Source: Denitrovibrio sp.
GTDB taxonomy: Bacteria; Chrysiogenota; Deferribacteres; Deferribacterales; Geovibrionaceae
Assembly (NCBI GenBank): GCA_002869145.1
Contig: PKTM01000012.1
Span: forward strand, 62,001-126,000
DNA length: 64,000 nt
Direction of reading: 5' to 3'
Below the pieces are notes generated by a model. It did no database searches. It worked only from the letters and a program-made list of their open reading frames with translations, and was not told the origin of the DNA. The translations under genes and the position numbers were made by a program. Shown here piece after piece: positions 52,906-61,134 of the stretch; position 1 is the first letter of the stretch; each line of letters begins with the position of its first letter.

Positions 52906-53730
52906 TCAAATCAACCCTTTCTTCTGTGCAGCATTATGCAGATATTTTTCAATCCATTCATCTTCATAAACAAGCAGGGTCTGCCCAGTATCTATATCTA
53001 TTAAATTCTGATAAATAACAGTAAGATCACCAATACGCTTATCGTCGTGATAGTGACCGCAATACCAGTGCCGAAAATTAAGCCTGTCATAGATTTTTTC
53101 TAAGAAGAACTCGACTGGATCGTAGTACCGGCTCTTGGGATTTGTTGTCTGGATGAAATCCGAAAAGGTATTTCTGATTGGCGTATACGGCCCGGCATGG
53201 GTAATAACATAATCCACTTTCCAGTCAGCATCTTCCAATACAGCCAGAGCCTGATCTTTTTCACGCTTATTGACGAGTTCTTCCGGCCACCAGGTAACAT
53301 GTGGCGTACGGAACTCTTTATCCATGGAATTAGCTCCTACCAACACAAAAAAGGTCTTACCGTTGATATTAAATATCTGGGAACGCCTTAAGTGCATAAG
53401 CTTATTAGCGATAACCCCAACCTCCCCACCGCACCACTGACGGCGACGAAGTACATTGAGACGTGGAAAATTTTCGTGATTTCCATCAGTAAACACAGTG
53501 GTCAAAGGAAATATCTTGTTGTACTCTCCGATTAACTGTGACTCCATAGGAGTCTGCTTAGGGTAAAACAGAATACCTGTATCGCCTGCAATGATAACAA
53601 TGTCATCTCTGTCCAAAGGAGATACACCATATTTCCGTTGGAATTTCTCAGCCTGCAATGCCAACTGACGCAAATGGAACATATCAGAGGTAAAGTGTGT
53701 GTCTCCGGCAGCAATAGTCAGATGAAACAT
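52906..53730 (-). CDS. Metallophosphoesterase, paralogue A
   Basis: 274 aa; calcineurin-like motifs AAGDTHFTSDMF (I), IIAGDTGILF (II), TDGNHENFPRL (III), YVITHAGPYTP (IV) and YCGHYHDDK (V). Shares with paralogues B and D the block VGANSMDKEFRTPHVTWWPEE. The start overlaps the stop of the next gene (TAATG). Substrate unknown; such enzymes act on phosphomonoesters, phosphodiesters or cyclic nucleotides. Confidence 0.85.
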   Translation of the reverse strand: MFHLTIAAGDTHFTSDMFHLRQLALQAEKFQRKYGVSPLDRDDIVIIAGDTGILFYPKQTPMESQLIGEYNKIFPLTTVFTDGNHENFPRLNVLRRRQWCGGEVGVIANKLMHLRRSQIFNINGKTFFVLVGANSMDKEFRTPHVTWWPEELVNKREKDQALAVLEDADWKVDYVITHAGPYTPIRNTFSDFIQTTNPKSRYYDPVEFFLEKIYDRLNFRHWYCGHYHDDKRIGDLTVIYQNLIDIDTGQTLLVYEDEWIEKYLHNAAQKKGLI

Positions 53731-54455
53731 TACAGTACTCGTGCAAAATTATCGTAGAGGCACTGCAAATGCCTGCTCTGGTTGTCTTTCACTTTGCTTT
53801 TGACGTGCCAGTGAGCAAAGTACCACTCATTAAACTGCAGGTCAGCTTTGAGGAAGTAATCGAGGTAATAGCTTGTCTTATCAAAGAAGATTTCCTCATG
53901 CGGCAGTATCAGACGCATCTGACGTATGAAACTTTCAGGACATGTATGTGTCAGGACAATATCCACTTTGAAGTTATGCTTCTTTAAATTATAGAGGGCA
54001 TAATTGAACTCTTCCTCTGACGGTATTTCCTCAGGCCACCAGTCCAGACCTTCGGTACGAAACTGTTTATCGATACTCACACCACCGCCGAAACAGAAAA
54101 TCTTTTTGCCGTTTATCGTATATACTTCGCCCCGTTTCAGCGTAAAGATATTGTCGTAGAAGTGTCCCATTTTACCGCCGTATTTTTCTATTACGGGAAG
54201 TTCCGCAAGCCATTCGTGGTTGTCGTGATTTCCATCAAGCAGAAAAACATTAAATGGTAACTGAGTCAGCTTTATTATCTCATTAAGTTCCGCTTCGTTT
54301 TTGCTTGGATAAAAGAAACTAATTCCGTGATCACCCAGAACAACGACGACATCGCACTCTTTCATATCTCTGTAATTATGAAAAATTTGCGGTGACAGCC
54401 TGCTGGCTACATAGCCATGAGTGTCGCCAGTCACAAGTAATTTTATTTTTCCCAT
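53730..54455 (-). CDS. Metallophosphoesterase, paralogue B
   Basis: 241 aa; motifs LLVTGDTHGYVAS (I), VVVLGDHGISFF (II), LLDGNHDNHEW (III), IVLTHTCPES (IV) and YFAHWHVKSKV (V, the usual Gly replaced by Ala). Contains FGGGVSIDKQFRTEGLDWWP, nearly the same as in paralogue D. It overlaps the upstream gene by 13 bp. Confidence 0.85.
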   Translation of the reverse strand: MGKIKLLVTGDTHGYVASRLSPQIFHNYRDMKECDVVVVLGDHGISFFYPSKNEAELNEIIKLTQLPFNVFLLDGNHDNHEWLAELPVIEKYGGKMGHFYDNIFTLKRGEVYTINGKKIFCFGGGVSIDKQFRTEGLDWWPEEIPSEEEFNYALYNLKKHNFKVDIVLTHTCPESFIRQMRLILPHEEIFFDKTSYYLDYFLKADLQFNEWYFAHWHVKSKVKDNQSRHLQCLYDNFARVL

Positions 54456-55204
54456 AAATCACCCCACTCTTCTTCGAGTATGAAATATTGGTTGATAGGC
54501 AGATTAACTACACGAGTGCTGTCAATCATGCGCTCAGCCGCAAAGTGCATATGTCCGCAGAAGGCAATCTTTGGCAACAGAGCTTTAACAAGGTCTGTTA
54601 TAAGGTCGCAGCCATATTCGAGCTTCCCCCCATGATATTTAGCAGGATTTTCATGAAGCAGAAGGATATCGACTTCTCTACCTCTGCAGGCATCTATAAG
54701 CGCATGTATATCAGCTTCATTAAAATATGCAGCCCTCTTGGGCGAACAAAGTTTTCTGCGTTTTGGGTGCCACGGTTGAAAGTTCTCTGCTAGAGAGTGT
54801 TCTTCATGAAATATTTTTGAGAATCCGGCAACAGTCAGTTTGCCGACCCCTGTCTCTATCTCTGTGACTCCATAGTTCCCAAAGTAGAAGAAATTCGGAA
54901 CTAGCTCATGCGGACCCCTGCTCCTAAACTGCTCCAGCCAGCCGAATGGCTCATGGTTCCCTGAGATTGTATATGTTGGAACAGGAACACCTTTTAAATA
55001 TTCTGCAAACTCCAGAGGTCTATCGCCGCTTTTATATTCACACACGAATTTAGACGGCGCAGGAAAGTGCTGAAGGTCATCAAGACTGCGTATAGGTTCC
55101 AAGTCACCGCACTGCAATATGGTAGTGACGTCATTCTTTACAGCATTCTCGTACAGTGTTTTATGTTTACCGTGATTATCGGTGGTCAATAATATCTTTT
55201 TCAT
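54443..55204 (-). CDS. Metallophosphoesterase, divergent type C
   Basis: 253 aa; motifs LLTTDNHGKHKTL (I), ILQCGDLEPIRSL (II), TISGNHEPFGWLE (III), LLLHENPAKYHGG (IV) and FCGHMHFAAE (V). It lacks the SIDK-WW block of the other three and resembles YfcE/DR1281-like single-domain phosphoesterases more. ATGA overlap with the upstream paralogue D. Confidence 0.83.
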   Translation of the reverse strand: MKKILLTTDNHGKHKTLYENAVKNDVTTILQCGDLEPIRSLDDLQHFPAPSKFVCEYKSGDRPLEFAEYLKGVPVPTYTISGNHEPFGWLEQFRSRGPHELVPNFFYFGNYGVTEIETGVGKLTVAGFSKIFHEEHSLAENFQPWHPKRRKLCSPKRAAYFNEADIHALIDACRGREVDILLLHENPAKYHGGKLEYGCDLITDLVKALLPKIAFCGHMHFAAERMIDSTRVVNLPINQYFILEEEWGDLWEK

Positions 55205-55893
55205 ATTTTCAGCTCCCTAACCTGTAGATAGACTGAATGGAATTTGACCCCATTCTGTTCCGCAGTTATGTCTCTGTGCCAATGCCCGAAGTACCATTCT
55301 TTGACTTTCATCTTATAGAGAAGTACTTCGAAGCGATCCCAGGTTTTGTCGTAGTATTTGTCGTTGGGATGTACCGGAAAACCAAAGAGGTCTATAGCCG
55401 ATAGCGGGCATGTATGCGTAAGAACGTAATCTACTTCCCAATCGCTGTAGCCAAGGCAATGCTCAGCATGGCGGTAGTCATCCTCAGTCGGAACTTCCTC
55501 CTGCCACCACGACATACCCTCTTTCCGCCACGCCCTGTCTATGGACAGTGCTCCTCCCATACAGAAAAACTTCTTTCCAAGGATGGTATAGACCTCTCCT
55601 CGACGAAGGTAAAGTATGTTGTCGTAAAATACGCCGACATAACCGCCGAATTTTTCTTCGAGAGGCAAGCCGAAGTAATCTGGAAGCCTGTCGTGGTTAC
55701 CATCTATCAACAGCGAAGTCCAAGGGCATGACTCTAAGAACTTCAATCCCGCATAGTTGAAAAGGTGAAGCTCAAGATCGCCTAAAAGTATCAGGTAATC
55801 ATCTTTCGTAAGATAAGCTCCTAGAGGAAACCGCTCAGTACCCAAAACATCAGCTATCGCAGCATGCAAGTCTGACAGAATGAATATCCTCAT
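55201..55893 (-). CDS. Metallophosphoesterase, paralogue D (first gene of the operon)
   Basis: 230 aa; motifs ILSDLHAAIADVL (I), LILLGDLELHLF (II), LLIDGNHDRLPDY (III), YVLTHTCPLSAID (IV) and YFGHWHRDIT (V). Shares GGALSIDRAWRKEGMSWWQE with paralogues A and B. It has a TAGGAGG ribosome-binding site and three TTAGCAC repeats 26-67 bp upstream of the ATG; it begins the overlapping operon. Confidence 0.85.
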   Translation of the reverse strand: MRIFILSDLHAAIADVLGTERFPLGAYLTKDDYLILLGDLELHLFNYAGLKFLESCPWTSLLIDGNHDRLPDYFGLPLEEKFGGYVGVFYDNILYLRRGEVYTILGKKFFCMGGALSIDRAWRKEGMSWWQEEVPTEDDYRHAEHCLGYSDWEVDYVLTHTCPLSAIDLFGFPVHPNDKYYDKTWDRFEVLLYKMKVKEWYFGHWHRDITAEQNGVKFHSVYLQVRELKI

Positions 55894-55918
55894 CCATACC
55901 TCCTACCGTTAATCACCA

Positions 55919-55960
55919 TTAGCACTTTTTAGCACTAAAGTAAATAGCAACTTTTAGCAC
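55919..55960. promoter_or_regulatory. Three TTAGCAC repeats before the phosphoesterase operon
   Basis: Copies at 55919-55925, 55929-55935 and 55954-55960, starting 10 and 25 bp apart, so roughly on one helical face. They lie in the promoter position of the minus-strand operon and may bind a regulator. The rest of 55961-56090 shows no gene. Confidence 0.45.
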
Positions 55961-56090
55961 CGATTGAGCATGATTTGAATAGGCCGTTCTCTTCAAAAAT
56001 TGAACTGTCGAAGATATACATCGGGAAGAATATTATTATTTAAATCCAACAGTAATAAATGCTATGATGATGTGAGGAGTAAATCACTAC

Positions 56091-57134
56091 ATGACAAAGG
56101 CAAATACGGTACCAGATAAGCTGGGAAAGCGTTTTTTCCGTAGCAACACTATTTTTAAGTGCCAAGAAGAAGTTCTTAAAGACAGATATCTTTTTAATGA
56201 ACAGACTCTTGGTCGTAAATATCTGCACTATCTGAATTTTACTGATTTTGTAGTAGATGTTATAAATGCCGCATACGATTACCTTTGCATCCGAGGAAAA
56301 GACCCTTTTCAGCTCCCAGAATATAATTCGTTCACTCAAAAATCTGAGTACGATTTTATCTATGCAGCGATAAGACTGAACCTATCCCTGACAAAGCATA
56401 ATTTCCCTGAATTTAATGACAATTCAAGAAAAAGCTGGTCTTTAAACTATGGAAGACACAACGACATTATCAACAGATATTACGAACTTTCAGAGTATCT
56501 TAAAGAGCATAAGGCGATGCCTAGCTTTAACAGCCTTATATCCAGCTCTTTGACAATGCTTTTTATAAAAATTTTTAATGGATGGATCGGCATAAGCCCT
56601 GACTCTTTACATTCAAAAACAATTGTGAAATTTGAGGGGCATACTGAAACTAAGATACCATCTAAAAGATTACCGCAATCTCCTCAGCTTAATGGGATGC
56701 CTCGTACAAATCTTTCTTTCATGCTCCAGCACTTTTTGCAGGATGAAGCACTATCTTCTCTTATTTACGAAATATTCTTTAAAGATGACACTAAAAATAG
56801 CCTGCAACACTCATTTGATAAATTCAATTCCGATAATCCCGAAGACACTGAATATTACGATAGAATAATTAAGGAAACGATGTCCCGCTTATTTTCTAAA
56901 ATTATCTCAAAGTACCTTAAATCGCAGACTATTGAACTGCAGAAGCTATTAAATTCTTCTAATGAAATTGACTGCAGCGAAATAGTAGTATCAAACATAA
57001 ATTCTATCTCATATCCACTAGAACTGAATATAATGCTTCCGGATACCGGTCACAAAACCAATCTCGCCAATATAAAAGCCCTAGCTACCGAGCTCTTTAA
57101 CTTTCCAGTTAAAATCAATATCGTATACAAATAA
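56091..57134 (+). CDS. Unknown 347-aa protein
   Basis: Not recognised. The product is soluble and mainly helical, beginning MTKANTVPDKLGKRFFRSNT, with a conserved-looking patch GRHNDIINRYYELSEYLKEHKAMPSFNSLISSSLTMLFIKIFNGWIG and a C-terminal beta-like tail (YPLELNIMLPDTGHKTNLANIKALATELFNFPVKINIVY). GAGGAGTAAATCACTAC precedes the ATG. Its stop codon is followed in the same frame by an XRE fragment. Confidence 0.6.
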   Translation: MTKANTVPDKLGKRFFRSNTIFKCQEEVLKDRYLFNEQTLGRKYLHYLNFTDFVVDVINAAYDYLCIRGKDPFQLPEYNSFTQKSEYDFIYAAIRLNLSLTKHNFPEFNDNSRKSWSLNYGRHNDIINRYYELSEYLKEHKAMPSFNSLISSSLTMLFIKIFNGWIGISPDSLHSKTIVKFEGHTETKIPSKRLPQSPQLNGMPRTNLSFMLQHFLQDEALSSLIYEIFFKDDTKNSLQHSFDKFNSDNPEDTEYYDRIIKETMSRLFSKIISKYLKSQTIELQKLLNSSNEIDCSEIVVSNINSISYPLELNIMLPDTGHKTNLANIKALATELFNFPVKINIVYK

Positions 57135-57434
57135 CCCTGCCCGGATTTAACTCTGGACAGGCTTTCACAGGAACAGCTTTCTGAACTTGCGGGGCTTCAT
57201 CCAACATACATTTCGCAGCTTGAAACCGGTAAGGCAAATCCATCGATGGTGATTTTGATTGCGGTTGCTGAACAGTTGGGAATTACGATAGTCGACCTCC
57301 TTCGTGGCAGTGTCCTCAGTGAGTCGGATGCTCTCATTTTAGAACTGAAAGAAAACCTGAACACCTCAGGCACCACCCAAAAGCAAGCGGTTACGACAAT
57401 TCTCGAAGGAATCGCCAAGGCTTACAAAAAGTAA
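57135..57434 (+). pseudogene. N-terminally truncated XRE-family regulator
   Basis: 99 codons open directly after the previous stop codon and in its frame: DLTLDRLSQEQLSELAGLHP, then TYISQLETGKANPSMVILIA. The helix-turn-helix core is nearly complete, but the usual first helix and any start codon are absent (the first ATG is at 57246, inside the domain). Either recombination joined it behind the unknown gene, or a readthrough fusion exists. It converges on the gene at 57435. Confidence 0.65.
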
Positions 57435-57794
57435 TTATCCCTCTTTCTGCAACTGGCTCTTCCTAGCTGCGAACGTTTCACTCACGGCTTTATGGACGGC
57501 AGGGTCACTGTCCATCAAACTGATGGCTAATTTCGCTTTACGCTGAATACTGTCAGTCTCGTCTTGGAACTTATACCCAAGCTCTTCCTTGACATACTTC
57601 TTAAATTTCCCATATGAGAGCCTGCATCCTTTTTTATCGATTGCCCGATAAATCTCCTTTGGGGAGAAGCCTTCTTTGCTTGTAAGTAAATCTTTGAGAA
57701 CCTGCTCGTTAGCAGTAAGAATTTCAGGATAAGTATCCTTTTGCCTGCGGCCGACAATCTTGCTGCTGATTTCATCAAATTTTATTTCAGACAT
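57435..57794 (-). CDS. Putative relaxase accessory protein
   Basis: 119 aa, charged and helical: ISSKIVGRRQKDTYPEILTANEQVLKDLLTSKEGFSPKEIYRAIDKKGCRLSYGKFKKYVKEELGY contains an HTH-like segment similar to small plasmid mobilization proteins that bind oriT. Divergent from the relaxase gene, with a 169-bp AT-rich gap. Role inferred from position. Confidence 0.5.
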   Translation of the reverse strand: MSEIKFDEISSKIVGRRQKDTYPEILTANEQVLKDLLTSKEGFSPKEIYRAIDKKGCRLSYGKFKKYVKEELGYKFQDETDSIQRKAKLAISLMDSDPAVHKAVSETFAARKSQLQKEG

Positions 57795-57963
57795 AATAAC
57801 CTCCTATTGCCTAAGTTAAAAAAAATATTCCTAAACATATATAACAAACAAATCCATAAACATGAGCAACTTACATAGATTTTTCTTCATTTATTGAAAT
57901 TTTTATTGCGACAATAACGAAAATACTTTTTTCCTCGTTTCAGAAATTTGTCATATAATATAC
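57795..57963. other. Candidate origin of transfer between mobilization genes
   Basis: AT-rich divergent intergenic region between the accessory gene and the relaxase. Contains short A/T runs and TGCGACAATAACG; I cannot point to a clear inverted repeat with a nic site. Candidate only by position. Confidence 0.3.
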
Positions 57964-59289
57964 ATGAAAGATAAATTTAATATTGTTGAGCATGTGCTTG
58001 ACCACCAAGACTACTTTAATGACAAAAGATTCAACTATAAGCTGTCGCATAGTGATCTCAGCCAGTTTGTCATTTCGTTTCATGACCTTCAGTTTCTTGA
58101 ACGGCAAGAAAGCTCTCTGGAAATCCTCAGTAAAATCACTGATGAAATTAAAGAAAAAACTGTAACATGGAAAGAGCGTAAAGAACTTAAGGCTGAGGTC
58201 AAATACTATGAGCGGTTTGGCCGGACTGAAGACTGCTTGGCTGTAGTGCACGACCATGCGGATCACCCTCATATACATTTTGTCTACCCTAAACTTCAGT
58301 TAAATAAGAAGCAAACTAAATATATTAAAAGGGGATACGGGCTCAACTTTCACCAGCTTAAATGCCACATCAAAACGATATGCGACAGATATAGTACGGA
58401 GCCTAACTTCTATCTAACATCAAAAGAAAGACAGGCATTCCGTAGCCCAAATATTAACATGAAGCTGAAGAAGACTCTGTCACATCTATCATGGCAAATG
58501 AAGCAAAATCCGGATTCTAGAATCAAATACAGTCGAGAGCAGATAATGAGAATGCTTGAAAGATACGGCAAGCAAAGCGGAGACATGTCATTTGTAAATA
58601 AATTCATCCGGCTATGGAATGAGACGCAAAATGATGATCTCCCTCCCGCACTGCTGGAACACGACCAGAAATTGCTTGAGATACTGGAAGAAAACGACAG
58701 TGAAAAGCTGCTATCATCAATTAATGAAACAAACTACAGATCCATCATTCTTAACGACCTGATACGTTTTATACATAAGAAGGCCACTAATCTCCTTCAC
58801 GAACTTACAGATCTGGCAGTACTCCAATATCCGAAATCCATTGCAAAGAAAATATTGAGTATCAAAAAGAAGCTAAAAAATGAGATTCTAGAGAGGTCCC
58901 AAAAAAGACCCGTAAAACCATCTATATACGATGTTTTCAACAGGGCTCTCTCGCATGTGATGAGACATTCTAGAGGCTTTGATGATTTGGAAAAGAATAT
59001 GAAATGCTATTTCGATGATTTCGGTTTTGCAGGTCTGCCCCACAAAAAAGTCGATGAATTTATCCCTGTCTTAAACCAGACCCTGTATTTTATACCCACA
59101 GGGGAAACCCCTTACAAGAAAAACAAGCTCATCCGTCAGAGATTAATAAAGAACACTTTGGATAATGTCCCAGACTTCCGGCCGCTACATTCCATTAAGA
59201 AACAAATTGATCTTATTAAACAAAGGTTGGAACCAGCTGAAGAGGCACAACCAACACTTTACTCTGAGCCACCAGATCTTATAATTTAA
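57964..59289 (+). CDS. Relaxase / mobilization nuclease
   Basis: The 441-aa protein has an HUH-type metal site HPHIHFVYPKLQLN near residue 101, preceded by FVISFHDLQFLERQESSLEILSKI (catalytic-domain strand) and GRTEDCLAVVHDHAD. Relaxases nick oriT and carry the strand into the recipient. The helical C-terminal part (about 200-400) is unrecognised. With the integrase and excisionase at 44.9-46.3 kb it points to an integrative mobilizable element. No type IV secretion genes are in the window. Confidence 0.8.
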   Translation: MKDKFNIVEHVLDHQDYFNDKRFNYKLSHSDLSQFVISFHDLQFLERQESSLEILSKITDEIKEKTVTWKERKELKAEVKYYERFGRTEDCLAVVHDHADHPHIHFVYPKLQLNKKQTKYIKRGYGLNFHQLKCHIKTICDRYSTEPNFYLTSKERQAFRSPNINMKLKKTLSHLSWQMKQNPDSRIKYSREQIMRMLERYGKQSGDMSFVNKFIRLWNETQNDDLPPALLEHDQKLLEILEENDSEKLLSSINETNYRSIILNDLIRFIHKKATNLLHELTDLAVLQYPKSIAKKILSIKKKLKNEILERSQKRPVKPSIYDVFNRALSHVMRHSRGFDDLEKNMKCYFDDFGFAGLPHKKVDEFIPVLNQTLYFIPTGETPYKKNKLIRQRLIKNTLDNVPDFRPLHSIKKQIDLIKQRLEPAEEAQPTLYSEPPDLII

Positions 59290-59490
59290 AACCCAAAGCA
59301 TACGACAGTATCTGACGTTGGCAAATGTTACTTTTTAAAAACAAGATAATATCGGTAAATATTGCTGCTATATACAATATTATGGTTTAATAGATAAGGA
59401 TTAATTTACAACTAGACATTATTAATATAAATTTACACTATAAGTTGTGAATCTGATTCACAAAAATTTTATCAATAAAAGGATGACACT

Positions 59491-61134
59491 TTGCCTCTAT
59501 CGCCAAAATACTCAACCATACCTGTTATAGATCTGTTCGCCGGACCTGGTGGTCTTGGAGAAGGTTTTTCATCCGTAAATAAAAACTCTAAGTCAATTTT
59601 TGATATTAAACTATCAATAGAAAAAGACCCACAAGCTCACAGCACTCTTGAATTAAGAAGCTTTTACAGAAAGTTCTAGCCTTGTGATGTCCCTGAAGAC
59701 TATTATCAATTACTTAAAGCTGACACTTTAGCCAAAAGGGAGAAAATAAAAAAAAGCTTATTTGAGCAATATCCTAAGCAAGCTGCGGCCGCTAAAAATG
59801 AAGCATGGTTGGCAGAACTTGGGGCAGATGGTTTCCCTCCAGAATTAGTTGATCAGAGAATAGAGTCTGCTCTAAACAAATCAAAACAGTGGCTGTTAAT
59901 TGGTGGTCCACCATGCCAGGCATACTCACTGGTTGGAAGATCTCGGGTTGGTGGCATAAACAATGGAGACAATAGGGTCTATCTATATAAAGAATACCTA
60001 AGAATTATTGCGCAGCATCAGCCGACTGTTTTTGTAATGGAAAATGTTAAAGGGCTACTCTCTGCCAAGATCAATGATGAACACATCTTTGAGTGGATAC
60101 TAAGAGATCTCAGAAACCCCAGTTCTTTATTCCCTAAAACAAACTCTTATAGGTATAAAATCTTTTCTTTGTCCTACACACCAAGTGATTATATTGACGA
60201 GTTTCCATCTTACAAAGAGAACAGTGACTATATAATTAAGTCTGAGAAATACGGCATCCCACAAAGAAGACATCGGGTAATATTATTAGGAATAAGAGAA
60301 GATGTTTCAGTTAGTCCTCATATCCTCAAACAAAAGGTAAACGAAGTCAGCCTAAAAGATGTTATAGGTGATTTGCCCAAAATCAGGAGTGCTTTAAATA
60401 GAGAATTTATTTCTTACAGTATTATAAATAACAAGAAAAAAAGGCAATATAAGCAAGTAAAAGACTCCTATAAGACATGGAGTTCCACTATAAACACATA
60501 TAAAGATGAAATATGTACATTTAATGGGTTCGTTAATACGGATTGCTCCTTTCAGTTGACAACAAATGAGCATGGTAGAGGTTCTGAATTCATTAAATAT
60601 GATACTCCATCAGATGAAAACCCTCTAAAAGATTGGTTCAATGATCCTCGACTTAATGGAGTATGCAATCATGAATCCAGAGCTCACCTTACTCAGGATT
60701 TAAAAAGATACCTATTTTCGAGCATGTTCACCCAAAAGTATAAACAATTTCCACGTCTTCATGAGTACACTAAGTTTTGCAGTGAATTGATGCCAGACCA
60801 CGAAAATGCAAATACCGGTAAGTTCGCAGACAGATTCAGAGTGCAACTACCTGATCAGCCAGCAACAACAGTCACAAGCCATATTTCAAAAGACGGGCAT
60901 TATTTCATCCATTATGATCAGGCACAATGCAGAAGTCTCACAGTAAGAGAGGCAGCCAGAATCCAAACATTTCCTGATAACTACCTGTTTTATGGCTCTA
61001 GGACTGCACAGTTTCATCAAGTCGGTAATGCAGTGCCACCTTACCTCGCTTCGCAGATTGCAATAATTGTAAAAGACATCTTCGAAGCCAATTCGCTTAA
61101 AACTAAGAATTCTGTAACTAAAAGGACTAAATAA
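59491..61134 (+). pseudogene. C5-cytosine DNA methyltransferase interrupted by an in-frame TAG
   Basis: The frame opens at a TTG start (59491, AAAGGATG upstream) with motif [18 protein letters not shown], reaches TAG at 59677-59679 (codon 63), and continues in frame through PCDVPEDYYQLLKADT, motif IV WLLIGGPPCQAYSLVGRSR (PCQ Cys about codon 142), motif VI-like VFVMENVKG, motif VIII GIPQRRHRVILLG and motif X FHQVGNAVPPYLASQIA. A product started at the ATG 59809 would lack motif I (SAM binding). So the enzyme is either dead or made by readthrough. Its stop overlaps the ATPase start (TAATG). Confidence 0.88.

Noticed and set aside
57964-59289. Replication initiator (Rep HUH) instead of relaxase
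   Set aside because: The HPHIHFVYP context and the divergent small accessory gene fit mobilization relaxases better; not excluded without a profile search.
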